Source: a virus. Taken from it: DNA of 21,537 nucleotides. The position numbers and the translations under genes are program-made. Shown one piece after another: positions 1 through 5,335 of the stretch; the stretch's first letter is position 1; each line of letters starts with the position of its first letter. The stretch is from IMG/VR virus record IMGVR_UViG_3300042516_003738, positions 1-21,537 of that record, one strand, 5' to 3'. The notes under the pieces are model-generated. The model was not told where the DNA came from. It worked only from the letters and a program-made list of their open reading frames with translations, and ran no database searches.

Positions 1-19
1 CTTGAAAGGTTTTGGAAAA

Positions 20-364
20 ATGAAGAAAATTCTAACGCTATTGCTTCTATTACCGGCAATAGCCTTTTGTAATGAATCGGATTCAAATTCTGGCCAAATG
101 GTATACCAGGATACAAAAATAGTCTGTGCCAATGGTTCTGTTCTATTTGATGTTTTAAAAAAATATGGGGAAGTTCCAATGCTCTCCTTGATTTCATACA
201 GAACATTGGAAACGGATCAAAACGGTGACGCATCACAACTTGATTCGAGATTATTTTCAAACCCTTCTACTGGAACTTGGACATTGGTGGAAAGACATGA
301 TGGTGATTTATATTGTGTCATTGGAATAGGTGAACAATTGAAACCTATTCAAAGGACTAAGTAA
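20..364 (+). CDS. Small exported protein with signal peptide, function unknown
   Basis: A 114-residue protein. I chose the ATG at 20 rather than the TTG at 2 because GAAAGG at 4-9 is a good ribosome binding site for it and the product then begins directly with a signal peptide (MKKI, a run of leucines, then PAIAFC, about residues 1-17). The cysteine at 17 is not in a convincing lipobox, so a plain secretory signal is more likely than a lipoprotein. The mature part has two further cysteines (36 and 99) that could form a disulfide in the periplasm. I do not recognise a function; similar short secreted proteins are common in accessory regions of T4-like phages. It is the first of three closely spaced small genes (4-base gap to the next). 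Confidence 0.75.
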   Translation: MKKILTLLLLLPAIAFCNESDSNSGQMVYQDTKIVCANGSVLFDVLKKYGEVPMLSLISYRTLETDQNGDASQLDSRLFSNPSTGTWTLVERHDGDLYCVIGIGEQLKPIQRTK

Positions 365-368
365 AAAT

Positions 369-536
369 ATGTTTTACGCTCTTTTCATAACATTTGTTTT
401 GAACGGTAATCCTCCTGTAGAACAGAGGTGGAAAACATATGAAACGTTTGATGAATGTTGGGAAGCAGCTACAATAATAGTAAGAGGTAGAGATAATTTT
501 ACCGCAAGATGTGTTTTAGTTGAAAGTAAAGAATGA
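369..536 (+). CDS. Very small hypothetical protein (55 aa)
   Basis: A 55-codon reading frame from ATG at 369 to TGA at 534-536, starting 4 bases after the previous gene and overlapping the next by ATGA. The N-terminus (MFYALFITFVLNG) is hydrophobic, like a short signal or anchor. The rest contains a W-K-T-Y-x-T-F-x-E-C-W-E-A-A stretch and a later F-T-A-R-C, giving two cysteines at 30 and 48. The pattern resembles small secreted phage proteins with a conserved 'YxTFxEC' core, but no function can be given. Tight coupling to both neighbours supports a real gene; the ribosome binding site is weak, so it may rely on translational coupling. Confidence 0.6.
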   Translation: MFYALFITFVLNGNPPVEQRWKTYETFDECWEAATIIVRGRDNFTARCVLVESKE

Positions 537-793
537 TTAAAACATTACTATTGGCTATTGTACTTAATGCTTCTGAATTGTCTTATTCAGAATTGGAAAA
601 ATATTATTGGGATTGTGATACATCCTTTATGAAAGGTGAACTGGGCGGGCAAGACACATGGAGTTGTCTATCTATAACGGAAGAATTTCAAAAACATTTT
701 GCCAGTCGTGAAGATTTTATGATATACTGGCACGAACATAGAATGAAGCAATGGACGGATCGTGGTTATTATCCACCTCCGGATTTTGTATAG
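533..793 (+). CDS. Small hypothetical protein (86 aa)
   Basis: An 86-residue protein whose ATG overlaps the preceding stop (ATGA). A hydrophobic N-terminus (MIKTLLLAIVLNAS) looks like a short signal sequence or membrane anchor. It is followed by an acidic, aromatic-rich body: YYWDCDTSFMKGELGGQD, SCLSITEEFQ and FMIYWHEHRM. Two cysteines (28 and 45) could pair if the protein is exported. From memory, proteins with a 'WDCDTxFMKGEL...SCLSITE' core recur as unknowns in tailed phages. No enzymatic motif is visible. The stop codon lies only a few bases before the start of the tmRNA acceptor piece, so the three small genes and the tmRNA may share a transcript. Confidence 0.7.
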   Translation: MIKTLLLAIVLNASELSYSELEKYYWDCDTSFMKGELGGQDTWSCLSITEEFQKHFASREDFMIYWHEHRMKQWTDRGYYPPPDFV

Positions 794-799
794 AATTGT

Positions 800-1140
800 T
801 GTAATCCCTTCAAAGTGAAGGCATTCTGGACGTGGGTTCGACTCCCACCTGGTCCACCAAAAACGAGATGACTCTGGATACTGTGGTCGACATACGGTAC
901 CTGAACATTAGGATAATAGGTAGTCCTAGTCCGTTTTTGAGGGGCCAGACCTGGTTTCGACAGGGTGAGATAGTGGAGAAGGCAACACGGTAGGCGATGA
1001 CCGTAAATCAAGCAAATAAAGTAACCGCAAATGACAGCGAGTACGCTCTAGCAGCTTAAGCTCTAGATGAGGTTTCGCAAGGTGTGCCTTATAACCAAAA
1101 CACCTTGCACCGATTCATTAGAGATATTTAATGAATATCA
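800..1140 (+). ncRNA. ssrA: Circularly permuted (two-piece) tmRNA
   Basis: The 3' acceptor half lies upstream of the 5' coding half, as in permuted tmRNAs of alphaproteobacteria, some betaproteobacteria and cyanobacteria. Acceptor piece: T-arm GTGGG-TTCGACT-CCCAC (832-848), acceptor strand CTGGTCC (849-855), then ACCA with encoded CCA at 857-859. Coding piece: GGGCCAG (942-948) pairs with 849-855 at all seven positions (one G-U), followed by CCTGGTTTCGAC, the tmRNA D-loop-like motif. AGGGTG (962-967) pairs with CATTCT (822-827) as the inter-piece P2 helix. The resume codon GCA is at 1027 and the tag reads ANDSEYALAA with TAA at 1057-1059, close to the E. coli tag ANDENYALAA. Downstream stems GCAAGGTGT/ACACCTTGC (1077-1108) and ATTCATTA/TAATGAAT (1113-1136) fit later tmRNA domains. 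Outer ends are estimates. Role: ribosome rescue and protein tagging by trans-translation. Confidence 0.9.
860..941 (+). other. Intervening segment removed between the two tmRNA pieces
   Basis: In permuted tmRNA genes the RNA between the CCA end and the 5' piece is processed out. Here the segment would begin and end with complementary strands: AAAAACG (859-865, overlapping the CCA end) can pair with CGTTTTT (932-938), stacking near the acceptor stem and presenting the precursor as one closed structure for end processing. A smaller hairpin TAGGA/TCCTA lies inside. No protein gene is visible. Confidence 0.65.
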
Positions 1141-1176
1141 GTAGTAATTTATTATAGTTATTATGATACATAAAAA

Positions 1177-1201
1177 GACAATGTTTTATTGTCATTATTT
1201 T
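1177..1201 (+). terminator. Weak hairpin with T-rich tail between tmRNA and pqqA
   Basis: GACAAT-GTTTT-ATTGTC (1177-1193) is a perfect six-pair hairpin followed by ATTATTTT. The stem is AT-rich, so this may be a weak or partial terminator, or a processing or stability element, between the tmRNA and the pqqA ribosome binding site. Confidence 0.4.
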
Positions 1202-1213
1202 GAGGAGAAAAAC

Positions 1214-1285
1214 ATGTGGACTAAACCTACTGCACAAGATATGCGTTTCGGTTTCGAAATCACGATGTACATTGCAAATCGCTAA
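1214..1285 (+). CDS. pqqA: PqqA-like PQQ precursor peptide
   Basis: A 23-residue peptide beginning MWTKP and continuing R-F-G-F-E-I-T-M-Y to IANR. PqqA is the ribosomal precursor of pyrroloquinoline quinone: PqqE (radical SAM, with PqqD) cross-links a glutamate and a tyrosine spaced E-x-x-x-Y, after which peptide is trimmed away and the cofactor completed by other Pqq enzymes. Here Glu15 and Tyr19 have exactly that spacing, and the length, the N-terminal W-x-K-P and the G-x-E-[VI]-T-x-Y core match bacterial PqqA. The start has a strong ribosome binding site (GAGGAG, 1202-1207; AGGAG ends 6 bases before the ATG). No other pqq gene is in the window, so host PqqBCDE would have to act on it. It follows the tmRNA directly. 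Very short, but the motif match makes chance unlikely. Confidence 0.85.
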   Translation: MWTKPTAQDMRFGFEITMYIANR

Positions 1286-1411
1286 ATAAAGCAGTGGGTT
1301 TGGTGGCATCACCCGGCCTTAGTGTCAAAAAACCACCACTTTAAGTTTTAAAAACACTAAATAAAAGTATCGGTTCGCCGATATACACACAACACACAAT
1401 AGGAGAAGTAA
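1286..1411 (+). other. Non-coding, structured region between pqqA and the next gene
   Basis: No convincing gene. AGTGGGTTT (1293-1301) can pair with AAACCACCACT (1330-1340) with a two-base bulge, enclosing a small hairpin GGTG-GCAT-CACC (1302-1313). This could end or stabilise the pqqA message, although no clean U-tract follows. CTAAATAA occurs twice (1282-1289 and 1358-1365) and resembles a T4-like late promoter. TATCGG-TTCG-CCGATA (1368-1383) forms a six-pair hairpin in the leader of the next gene. A ribosome binding site TAGGAG precedes the ATG at 1412. Confidence 0.5.
1358..1365 (+). promoter_or_regulatory. Possible T4-like late promoter
   Basis: CTAAATAA resembles the T4 late promoter box TATAAATA and its relatives in marine T4-like phages. 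Transcription from it would begin near 1371, leaving a leader of about 40 bases for the gene at 1412. The same octamer occurs at 1282-1289 and 5823-5830. Motif match only. Confidence 0.35.
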
Positions 1412-1684
1412 ATGAGTAATCTTACACCATTCGAGATTCGTCTTGAACTTTTAAAAATGGCGAAAGAACTTTTGTTAGAAGAATATCATTCTAACAAAGA
1501 TCGCCTTCAACAAGAGTGGCATGTAAAGGTTGAAACGTCTAAATTAAACGGACAACCAATACCAGATCATCCACCATATCCAACATATCCCACAGAAAAC
1601 GATATCATCACAAAGGCAATGTCTTTGAACGGGTTCGTTTCTAATATCACAGCAGAAAAGACACAGAGCAAAAAGTCTGCCTGA
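1412..1684 (+). CDS. Conserved small phage protein (90 aa), function unknown
   Basis: A 90-residue soluble protein. The N-terminal half (TPFEIRLELLKMAKELLLEE) is predicted helical, followed by a charged stretch and a proline/tyrosine-rich segment (PDHPPYPTYPTENDI) leading to a final helix (AMSLNGFVSN). This layout is typical of a small unknown family in marine T4-like phages that I recognise by pattern only; no function is assigned. No cysteines, no signal peptide, no membrane segment. TAGGAG just upstream is a strong ribosome binding site and decides the ATG. The leader carries a small hairpin, and a stable UUCG hairpin follows the stop. Confidence 0.8.
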   Translation: MSNLTPFEIRLELLKMAKELLLEEYHSNKDRLQQEWHVKVETSKLNGQPIPDHPPYPTYPTENDIITKAMSLNGFVSNITAEKTQSKKSA

Positions 1685-1691
1685 CGGGAAA

Positions 1692-1711
1692 AGATGTGCT
1701 TCGGCACATCT
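1692..1711 (+). promoter_or_regulatory. Intercistronic C(UUCG)G tetraloop hairpin
   Basis: AGATGTGC-TTCG-GCACATCT is a perfect eight-pair stem closed by a C(UUCG)G tetraloop, an exceptionally stable RNA hairpin. Such hairpins are frequent between genes in T4 messages. No U-tract follows, so it is more likely a 3' protector or translational separator than a terminator. It ends 19 bases before the next ATG. Confidence 0.75.
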
Positions 1712-1730
1712 CTAACTTATAGGAGAAAAT

Positions 1731-2291
1731 ATGCGTTTTTTAATTTTATTAACTAGTTTTGTATTTGCTTTATTTTTATACACATTTGCAGCTGCATTTT
1801 CAAGTGTAGAAATACCGACAAAGTTAAATGTTAAACTTACAGATTTAAATAAAACAGCCAGACAAGAAGTAGAATGTTTGGCACAAAACATCTATTTCGA
1901 ATCAGCTAAAGAACCAGTTGAGGGACAAATTGCTGTTGCGTTTGTCACTTATAATAGAATGAAGAGTGGACAATTTCCAAACACGTATTGTGATGTTGTA
2001 AAACAAAAAACATATTTTGAAAGATATGTAGTTTGCCAATTTTCTTGGTATTGTGAGGACAAACCTCTGGCGATATTGAAAAATAAAGGCTTGACAACAC
2101 ACAACAATGCGTTGTATAATAACATTGTTAATCTATCTTTGAATTTTTATTTGAACCATAAAAATATGAAAGATCCTACCAAGGGTGCCTTGTATTATCA
2201 TGCCGATTATGTTTCACCCGGTTGGCCAAACATGAAAAGGACTGCTTACATTGGAAGGCACATTTTTTACAACAAAGTTAAACATGCTTAA
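1731..2291 (+). CDS. SleB-type cell wall hydrolase (likely endolysin)
   Basis: A 186-residue protein with an N-terminal hydrophobic segment (about residues 3-23; signal peptide or signal anchor) followed by a SleB/Hydrolase_2 domain. Visible family features: ECLAQNIYFES (49-58) with the likely catalytic glutamate at 57, the helix EGQIAVAFVTYNRM (64-77), FPNTYCDVV, QFSWYCE (103-109) and ALYYHADYV (153-161). This family cleaves the glycan strands of peptidoglycan, as in spore cortex SleB and CwlJ-like enzymes. The N-terminal segment suggests export by the host Sec system, as for signal-arrest-release endolysins, which would reduce dependence on a large-hole holin. TAGGAG precedes the ATG. The next gene encodes a one-TM protein and could be a lysis partner (inference). 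Confidence 0.85.
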   Translation: MRFLILLTSFVFALFLYTFAAAFSSVEIPTKLNVKLTDLNKTARQEVECLAQNIYFESAKEPVEGQIAVAFVTYNRMKSGQFPNTYCDVVKQKTYFERYVVCQFSWYCEDKPLAILKNKGLTTHNNALYNNIVNLSLNFYLNHKNMKDPTKGALYYHADYVSPGWPNMKRTAYIGRHIFYNKVKHA

Positions 2292-2308
2292 AATTGAAAG
2301 GAAGATCG

Positions 2309-2566
2309 ATGGAAAAGAAAGAAATTATGAGTAATAACAACACTAGAAGTTTTGCTGTTATTTTTTCGGTGACAGTTATTGTTCTTGGAACTATTTCTGC
2401 ACTTTGTGTTTATGGTCTGAATGAAAGGCGATTGATGGCATCTAATATTGAAAATGCTATCAGTAAAGGTATTGATCCACTTTCAGTTCGATGCTCATAT
2501 GCTCATGGCGATGACATTATTTGTGTAACTCATGCTGCAGCAGGTACTAGAACAACTGGTCGATAA
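2309..2566 (+). CDS. Small single-TM membrane protein
   Basis: An 85-residue protein. The ATG at 2309 is preferred over the TTG at 2294 because AAAGGAAG (2297-2304) lies just upstream of it. Topology: a short polar N-terminus (about 14 residues), one membrane helix (FAVIFSVTVIVLGTISALCVYG, residues about 15-36), then a 50-residue tail containing GIDPLSVRCSY and DDIICVTHAA with two cysteines. The tail pattern recurs in small phage membrane proteins of unknown function. The position directly after the wall hydrolase (17-base gap) makes a lysis role, for example pinholin or spanin-like, possible, but no lysis motif is visible, so this stays a guess. Confidence 0.7.
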   Translation: MEKKEIMSNNNTRSFAVIFSVTVIVLGTISALCVYGLNERRLMASNIENAISKGIDPLSVRCSYAHGDDIICVTHAAAGTRTTGR

Positions 2567-2580
2567 TTAGGAGATATATT

Positions 2581-2853
2581 ATGGCAGTACAACAATTATC
2601 AGTAAATGTTTTGTCGAATCCGAAAGATAGAGAGACTTTTCTTGGTGCTCTAAAAGAATGTTCGGATTCGATGACAAGAATGGAAGCAGAAAAAGATTTG
2701 ATTCGTGAAGTGATTGCAACTACTTCAAAAAATTTGCAGTTACCTAAAAAGATCGTATCGAAAATGGTTAAAGTTTATCATAAACAAAATTATGATGAAG
2801 AAGTCGCTACACATGAACAATTTGAAACTCTTTACGAAACGGTGGTAAAATGA
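2581..2853 (+). CDS. dsbA: DsbA-like double-stranded DNA-binding protein
   Basis: A 90-residue protein, nearly the length of T4 DsbA (89 residues). The C-terminal half, with KMVKVYHKQNYDEEVA and FETLYETVVK, lines up with the 'LYHKDN...E.E...LYDTVF' region of T4 DsbA as I remember it. T4 DsbA is a phage dsDNA-binding protein linked to late transcription; it is unrelated to the thiol oxidase of the same name. Context supports the call: in T4 the neighbouring order is dsbA-33-59-32, and here gp33, gp59 and gp32 follow in the same order with a few inserted genes. TTAGGAG precedes the ATG. The gene overlaps the next by ATGA. Confidence 0.75.
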   Translation: MAVQQLSVNVLSNPKDRETFLGALKECSDSMTRMEAEKDLIREVIATTSKNLQLPKKIVSKMVKVYHKQNYDEEVATHEQFETLYETVVK

Positions 2854-3215
2854 AATATACATTTACATGTGAAGATATTGGTACTGAATGGAAAAATTCT
2901 GTCGAGTTTCAAGCAATTCAAGTCGATGATATCATGCAAAACTTTAAGTACTTTTTGAAGGGATGTAGTTTCGATTCAGATTTGGTAGAATCTAGATTTG
3001 CAGATGAAGATGTTGAGTTAAATTTTGAAGAATACTTTCCTGAAGAAGATAACTCGGATGCAGTTATGAAGTTTACGGTTGATTCTTTATCTTCATGGCC
3101 AAAATCATACCAAGTTACTTCATCCGCCGATGATTGTCCAAAATGTAAAATTCCTATGAACATAATTTATCGTCATGGTTGTTTAGATCCTAATTGCAAA
3201 CATAATGCCAACTAA
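2850..3215 (+). CDS. Hypothetical protein with C-terminal zinc-ribbon-like motif
   Basis: A 121-residue acidic protein starting inside the stop of the dsbA-like gene (ATGA). The N-terminal region reads MKYTFTCEDIG followed by an F-Q-A-I-Q-V-D-D-I-M-Q-N-F-x-x-F-L-K-G-C stretch, a pattern I associate with small phage unknowns. The C-terminus has C-P-K-C (residues about 98-101) and, some 14 residues on, C-L-D-P-N-C, a four-cysteine arrangement that could bind zinc. It sits between the DsbA-like gene and gp33, two genes that are adjacent in T4, so it is either an insertion or a lineage-specific partner in late transcription or DNA binding. No function is assigned. Confidence 0.7.
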   Translation: MKYTFTCEDIGTEWKNSVEFQAIQVDDIMQNFKYFLKGCSFDSDLVESRFADEDVELNFEEYFPEEDNSDAVMKFTVDSLSSWPKSYQVTSSADDCPKCKIPMNIIYRHGCLDPNCKHNAN

Positions 3216-3429
3216 AGATGAAATGTTAAAGTTTGCCAAATCCATAGAATCTATGGTTGCAAACACAGATTACAATTACATTGAAGCTATTGTTGAACAT
3301 TGTAAACAAACTGGTCTAGAAATAGAAGTTGCAGCTTCTCTCATCAATCAAAATCTGAAAGCGAAGATTGAAAATGAAGCGATGAATAACAATTTACTCA
3401 AAGTGAAAACCAATCAATTACCTATATGA
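3205..3429 (+). CDS. 33: Late transcription coactivator, gp33-like
   Basis: A 74-residue protein. The block YIEAIVEHCKQTGLEIEVAA with the following SLINQNLKAKI matches the phage late-transcription coactivator family (gp33-like) found in T4-like phages of aquatic bacteria. In T4, gp33 binds the RNA polymerase beta-flap and, with the gp55 sigma factor and the gp45 sliding clamp, turns on late genes. It is shorter than T4 gp33 (112 residues), as usual outside the T4 group. The start overlaps the previous gene by 11 bases and no strong ribosome binding site is seen, which suggests coupled translation. The place between dsbA and 59 is that of T4. The TATAAATA-like boxes in this window would be the expected targets of the complex. 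Confidence 0.75.
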   Translation: MPTKDEMLKFAKSIESMVANTDYNYIEAIVEHCKQTGLEIEVAASLINQNLKAKIENEAMNNNLLKVKTNQLPI

Positions 3430-4025
3430 TTACTGGTTATGAGGCCTTTGGAATATATAATGCACTCAAACTACATTTTACACAAGAATCGTATGATTAC
3501 TTTAAGTACAATGGTAAAACCAATATTAGTTTGAGTTCGTTTGAAAATCGTAAAGATAAATGGCATTTCACAAAATTATCAAAGAAATTTAATGATAAGG
3601 AAGAGTTGATTTTTTTCATTGTATCTAATCTTTTACAGAATGATAAATTTTGGATAGGAGATTTACTGGCAGAAGATTCAGACGTTAGATATTTGAGTCG
3701 AAAAAAAGTTTTACAGTCATTATCTTATTTTTTCGAAAATGATTGTAAAAAGATTTTTGAAGGCATTACAAATCCAAATGAATTGATTTTAGTAACTAGT
3801 GGAGATCATCCTAAATTACTGAAGTCTTTTATGAGAAAAGAAATTGAAATAGAAACTCTCTGTTTGTTAGACTCTATTTTAAATTTCGTTCCTATGTGGA
3901 AACAGAAAATAAAAGACGATATAGTATGGCCAAATCATAGGTTGAAAATCGTAAAGTATAGAGATTTTTTACCGAAAGACAAGACCAAATTTAAAGTAAT
4001 TTTAAGGAAGATCATAAATGCATAG
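3426..4025 (+). CDS. 59: Loader of replicative helicase, gp59-like
   Basis: A 199-residue protein (T4 gp59 has 217). The N-terminal motif ITGYEAFGIYNALKLHF, then YDYFKYNGKTN, is characteristic of gp59, and a basic C-terminus follows. In T4, gp59 binds forked DNA and gp32 and loads the gp41 hexameric helicase on the lagging-strand template, linking recombination intermediates to replication. The start overlaps the gp33 stop by ATGA. In T4 the next gene is 32; here four genes are inserted before gp32. The last 8 bases overlap the D-Ala-D-Ala peptidase gene. Confidence 0.88.
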   Translation: MITGYEAFGIYNALKLHFTQESYDYFKYNGKTNISLSSFENRKDKWHFTKLSKKFNDKEELIFFIVSNLLQNDKFWIGDLLAEDSDVRYLSRKKVLQSLSYFFENDCKKIFEGITNPNELILVTSGDHPKLLKSFMRKEIEIETLCLLDSILNFVPMWKQKIKDDIVWPNHRLKIVKYRDFLPKDKTKFKVILRKIINA

Positions 4026-4914
4026 ATTAATACCATTAGTAATTTTATTCTTTTGTTTCTCAGTAAACGCCAAAGAGAAAAAACGCAGACCAGTTGATCC
4101 TCGTGAACCAGCTATTATACATTATGATGTGTCTGAAGATAGAGTTCTTTATAACAAGAACATAAATCAAACCAGACCGATAGCAAGCATAACGAAATTG
4201 ATGACTGCTATGGTTGCACTAGACTATAGTACGAATATGAAGAGAGAACTATCTTTAGTTGTAAAAGTTAGTTCTAGTTTACCTCGAAAAACTTATAAGA
4301 GAGGTGAACTATTCGAAGCTATGTTAATTCGTAGTGACAATGCAGCAGCGGAAACTTTAGCTAATGATTATCCTGGAGGTAGAAAAGCCTTTATTGAAGA
4401 AATGAATAATAAGGCTTTGAGATTGGGTATGTCAACAACAGTTTTCAGGGATCCAACAGGGTTAAACAATAACAACGTTTCTACCGCAACAGAAGTTGCT
4501 GATATGGTTAAAGCTGCATCCACTTATCCTTTAATACTAAACACTAGTATTAAGAAACAAACTTATATTGAAACAAAATATAAGAAGAAGGTTAGAACGA
4601 TTATGTTGACAAACACCAATCGTGCCATATTGTTTGAGTTTGATAATGTGATTGTAAGTAAAACTGGATATACAACACCGGCAGGGTTTTGTGTTGCTAT
4701 TATGGTAGAACAAAAGAAAAAGAAATTGAAGGAACAAGAAAATTATGGACTAATGGAATATTTTATGGGTAAACCTGGTCCTAAAGACGAAACTGTGGTA
4801 AACAAACATGTAATTGTCATTTTAGGAGCTAAAAACCCTAAAGAAAGAGTTGACACCGTAAAAGAAATAATGTATAATAATGTTATAGATCAAGATTTGG
4901 AAGAAGTAAAATGA
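4018..4914 (+). CDS. D-Ala-D-Ala carboxypeptidase/endopeptidase, S11 family (low-molecular-weight PBP type)
   Basis: A 298-residue serine peptidase of the penicillin-binding fold. A signal peptide (MHRLIPLVILFFCFSVNA, residues 1-18) directs it to the periplasm. All three active-site motifs are intact: S57-I-T-K60 (nucleophile and base), S106-D-N108, and K215-T-G217. RDPTGLNNNN (144-153) also fits the S11 family (DacA, PBP7/PbpG-like). Such enzymes trim the terminal D-alanine or cut peptide cross-links in peptidoglycan. No C-terminal amphipathic anchor like that of PBP5 is evident, which leans towards a PBP7-like endopeptidase. AAGGAAG upstream is a good ribosome binding site. It sits between gp59 and gp32, which are adjacent in T4, so it looks like an acquired gene. 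The role may be lysis, wall remodelling or superinfection interference. Confidence 0.88.
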   Translation: MHRLIPLVILFFCFSVNAKEKKRRPVDPREPAIIHYDVSEDRVLYNKNINQTRPIASITKLMTAMVALDYSTNMKRELSLVVKVSSSLPRKTYKRGELFEAMLIRSDNAAAETLANDYPGGRKAFIEEMNNKALRLGMSTTVFRDPTGLNNNNVSTATEVADMVKAASTYPLILNTSIKKQTYIETKYKKKVRTIMLTNTNRAILFEFDNVIVSKTGYTTPAGFCVAIMVEQKKKKLKEQENYGLMEYFMGKPGPKDETVVNKHVIVILGAKNPKERVDTVKEIMYNNVIDQDLEEVK

Positions 4915-5132
4915 AAAAGGAAGAATTTGTTAAACTGATAGAGTCGATTAAAAGTCTACAGGAATATGAGGTACAATATGTTATACCTGAAGATTTTGAT
5001 TTCTATGGAGTTGTTCCGTTTGATATGAGTATATCTTCTGGAGTTGCCTATGTTAAACTCGTCGCACCATCTTTGGAAGAAGCTGTAAATAGAGTGGAGA
5101 AATATTTTATGGGTGGAATGAATTATGAGTAA
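4911..5132 (+). CDS. Hypothetical protein (73 aa)
   Basis: A 73-residue acidic protein starting in the stop of the peptidase gene (ATGA). It begins MKKEEFVKLIESIKSL, then YVIPEDFDFYGVVPFD and a C-terminal helix (SLEEAVNRVEKYF). This alternating strand/helix layout suggests a small compact fold. No signal peptide, membrane segment or cysteines. It overlaps the next gene by 8 bases. I do not recognise the family; its place in the 59-32 insertion marks it as accessory. Confidence 0.65.
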   Translation: MKKEEFVKLIESIKSLQEYEVQYVIPEDFDFYGVVPFDMSISSGVAYVKLVAPSLEEAVNRVEKYFMGGMNYE

Positions 5133-5334
5133 TATTACTATTACAGATAGAGATGATTGGAAATTAAAGGCTTCTATAAATTCTTGTGATAAACCAGATG
5201 GTTACTTTCATGTATGCTTTTCTGGAGAACAATATAACAAAGAAGGTGAGATGACAGAAGAATCATCTTATGATTTCTTTTTGAAGGAATCTGAGTTGGT
5301 TCACCTATGTAATTTCCTACTTAAAAGAAGTTAA
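5125..5334 (+). CDS. Hypothetical protein (69 aa)
   Basis: A 69-residue acidic protein overlapping the previous gene by 8 bases and ending one base before the HAD gene start. Features: N-terminal MSNITITDRDDWKLKASI, a central YFHVCFSGEQY strand region, and a C-terminal helix LVHLCNFLLKRS. Two or three beta strands followed by a helix are likely. No known motif, signal peptide or membrane segment. Function unknown; translational coupling with both neighbours supports it as a real gene. Confidence 0.6.
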   Translation: MSNITITDRDDWKLKASINSCDKPDGYFHVCFSGEQYNKEGEMTEESSYDFFLKESELVHLCNFLLKRS

Positions 5335-5335
5335 T

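Noticed and set aside
785-859. A normal tRNA gene ending in CCA at 859
   Set aside because: The T-arm and acceptor strand are fine, but there is no matching 5' acceptor strand, D-arm or anticodon arm upstream. The partner strand GGGCCAG is found downstream at 942, as in a permuted tmRNA.
769-1011. 80-codon minus-strand reading frame across the tmRNA
   Set aside because: It lies antisense to the structured tmRNA and to the end of a real gene, with no ribosome binding site. It is a by-product of the RNA sequence.
1118-1312. 64-codon minus-strand reading frame over pqqA
   Set aside because: Opposite in direction to all neighbours, AT-rich content, no ribosome binding site; pqqA on the plus strand explains the sequence far better.
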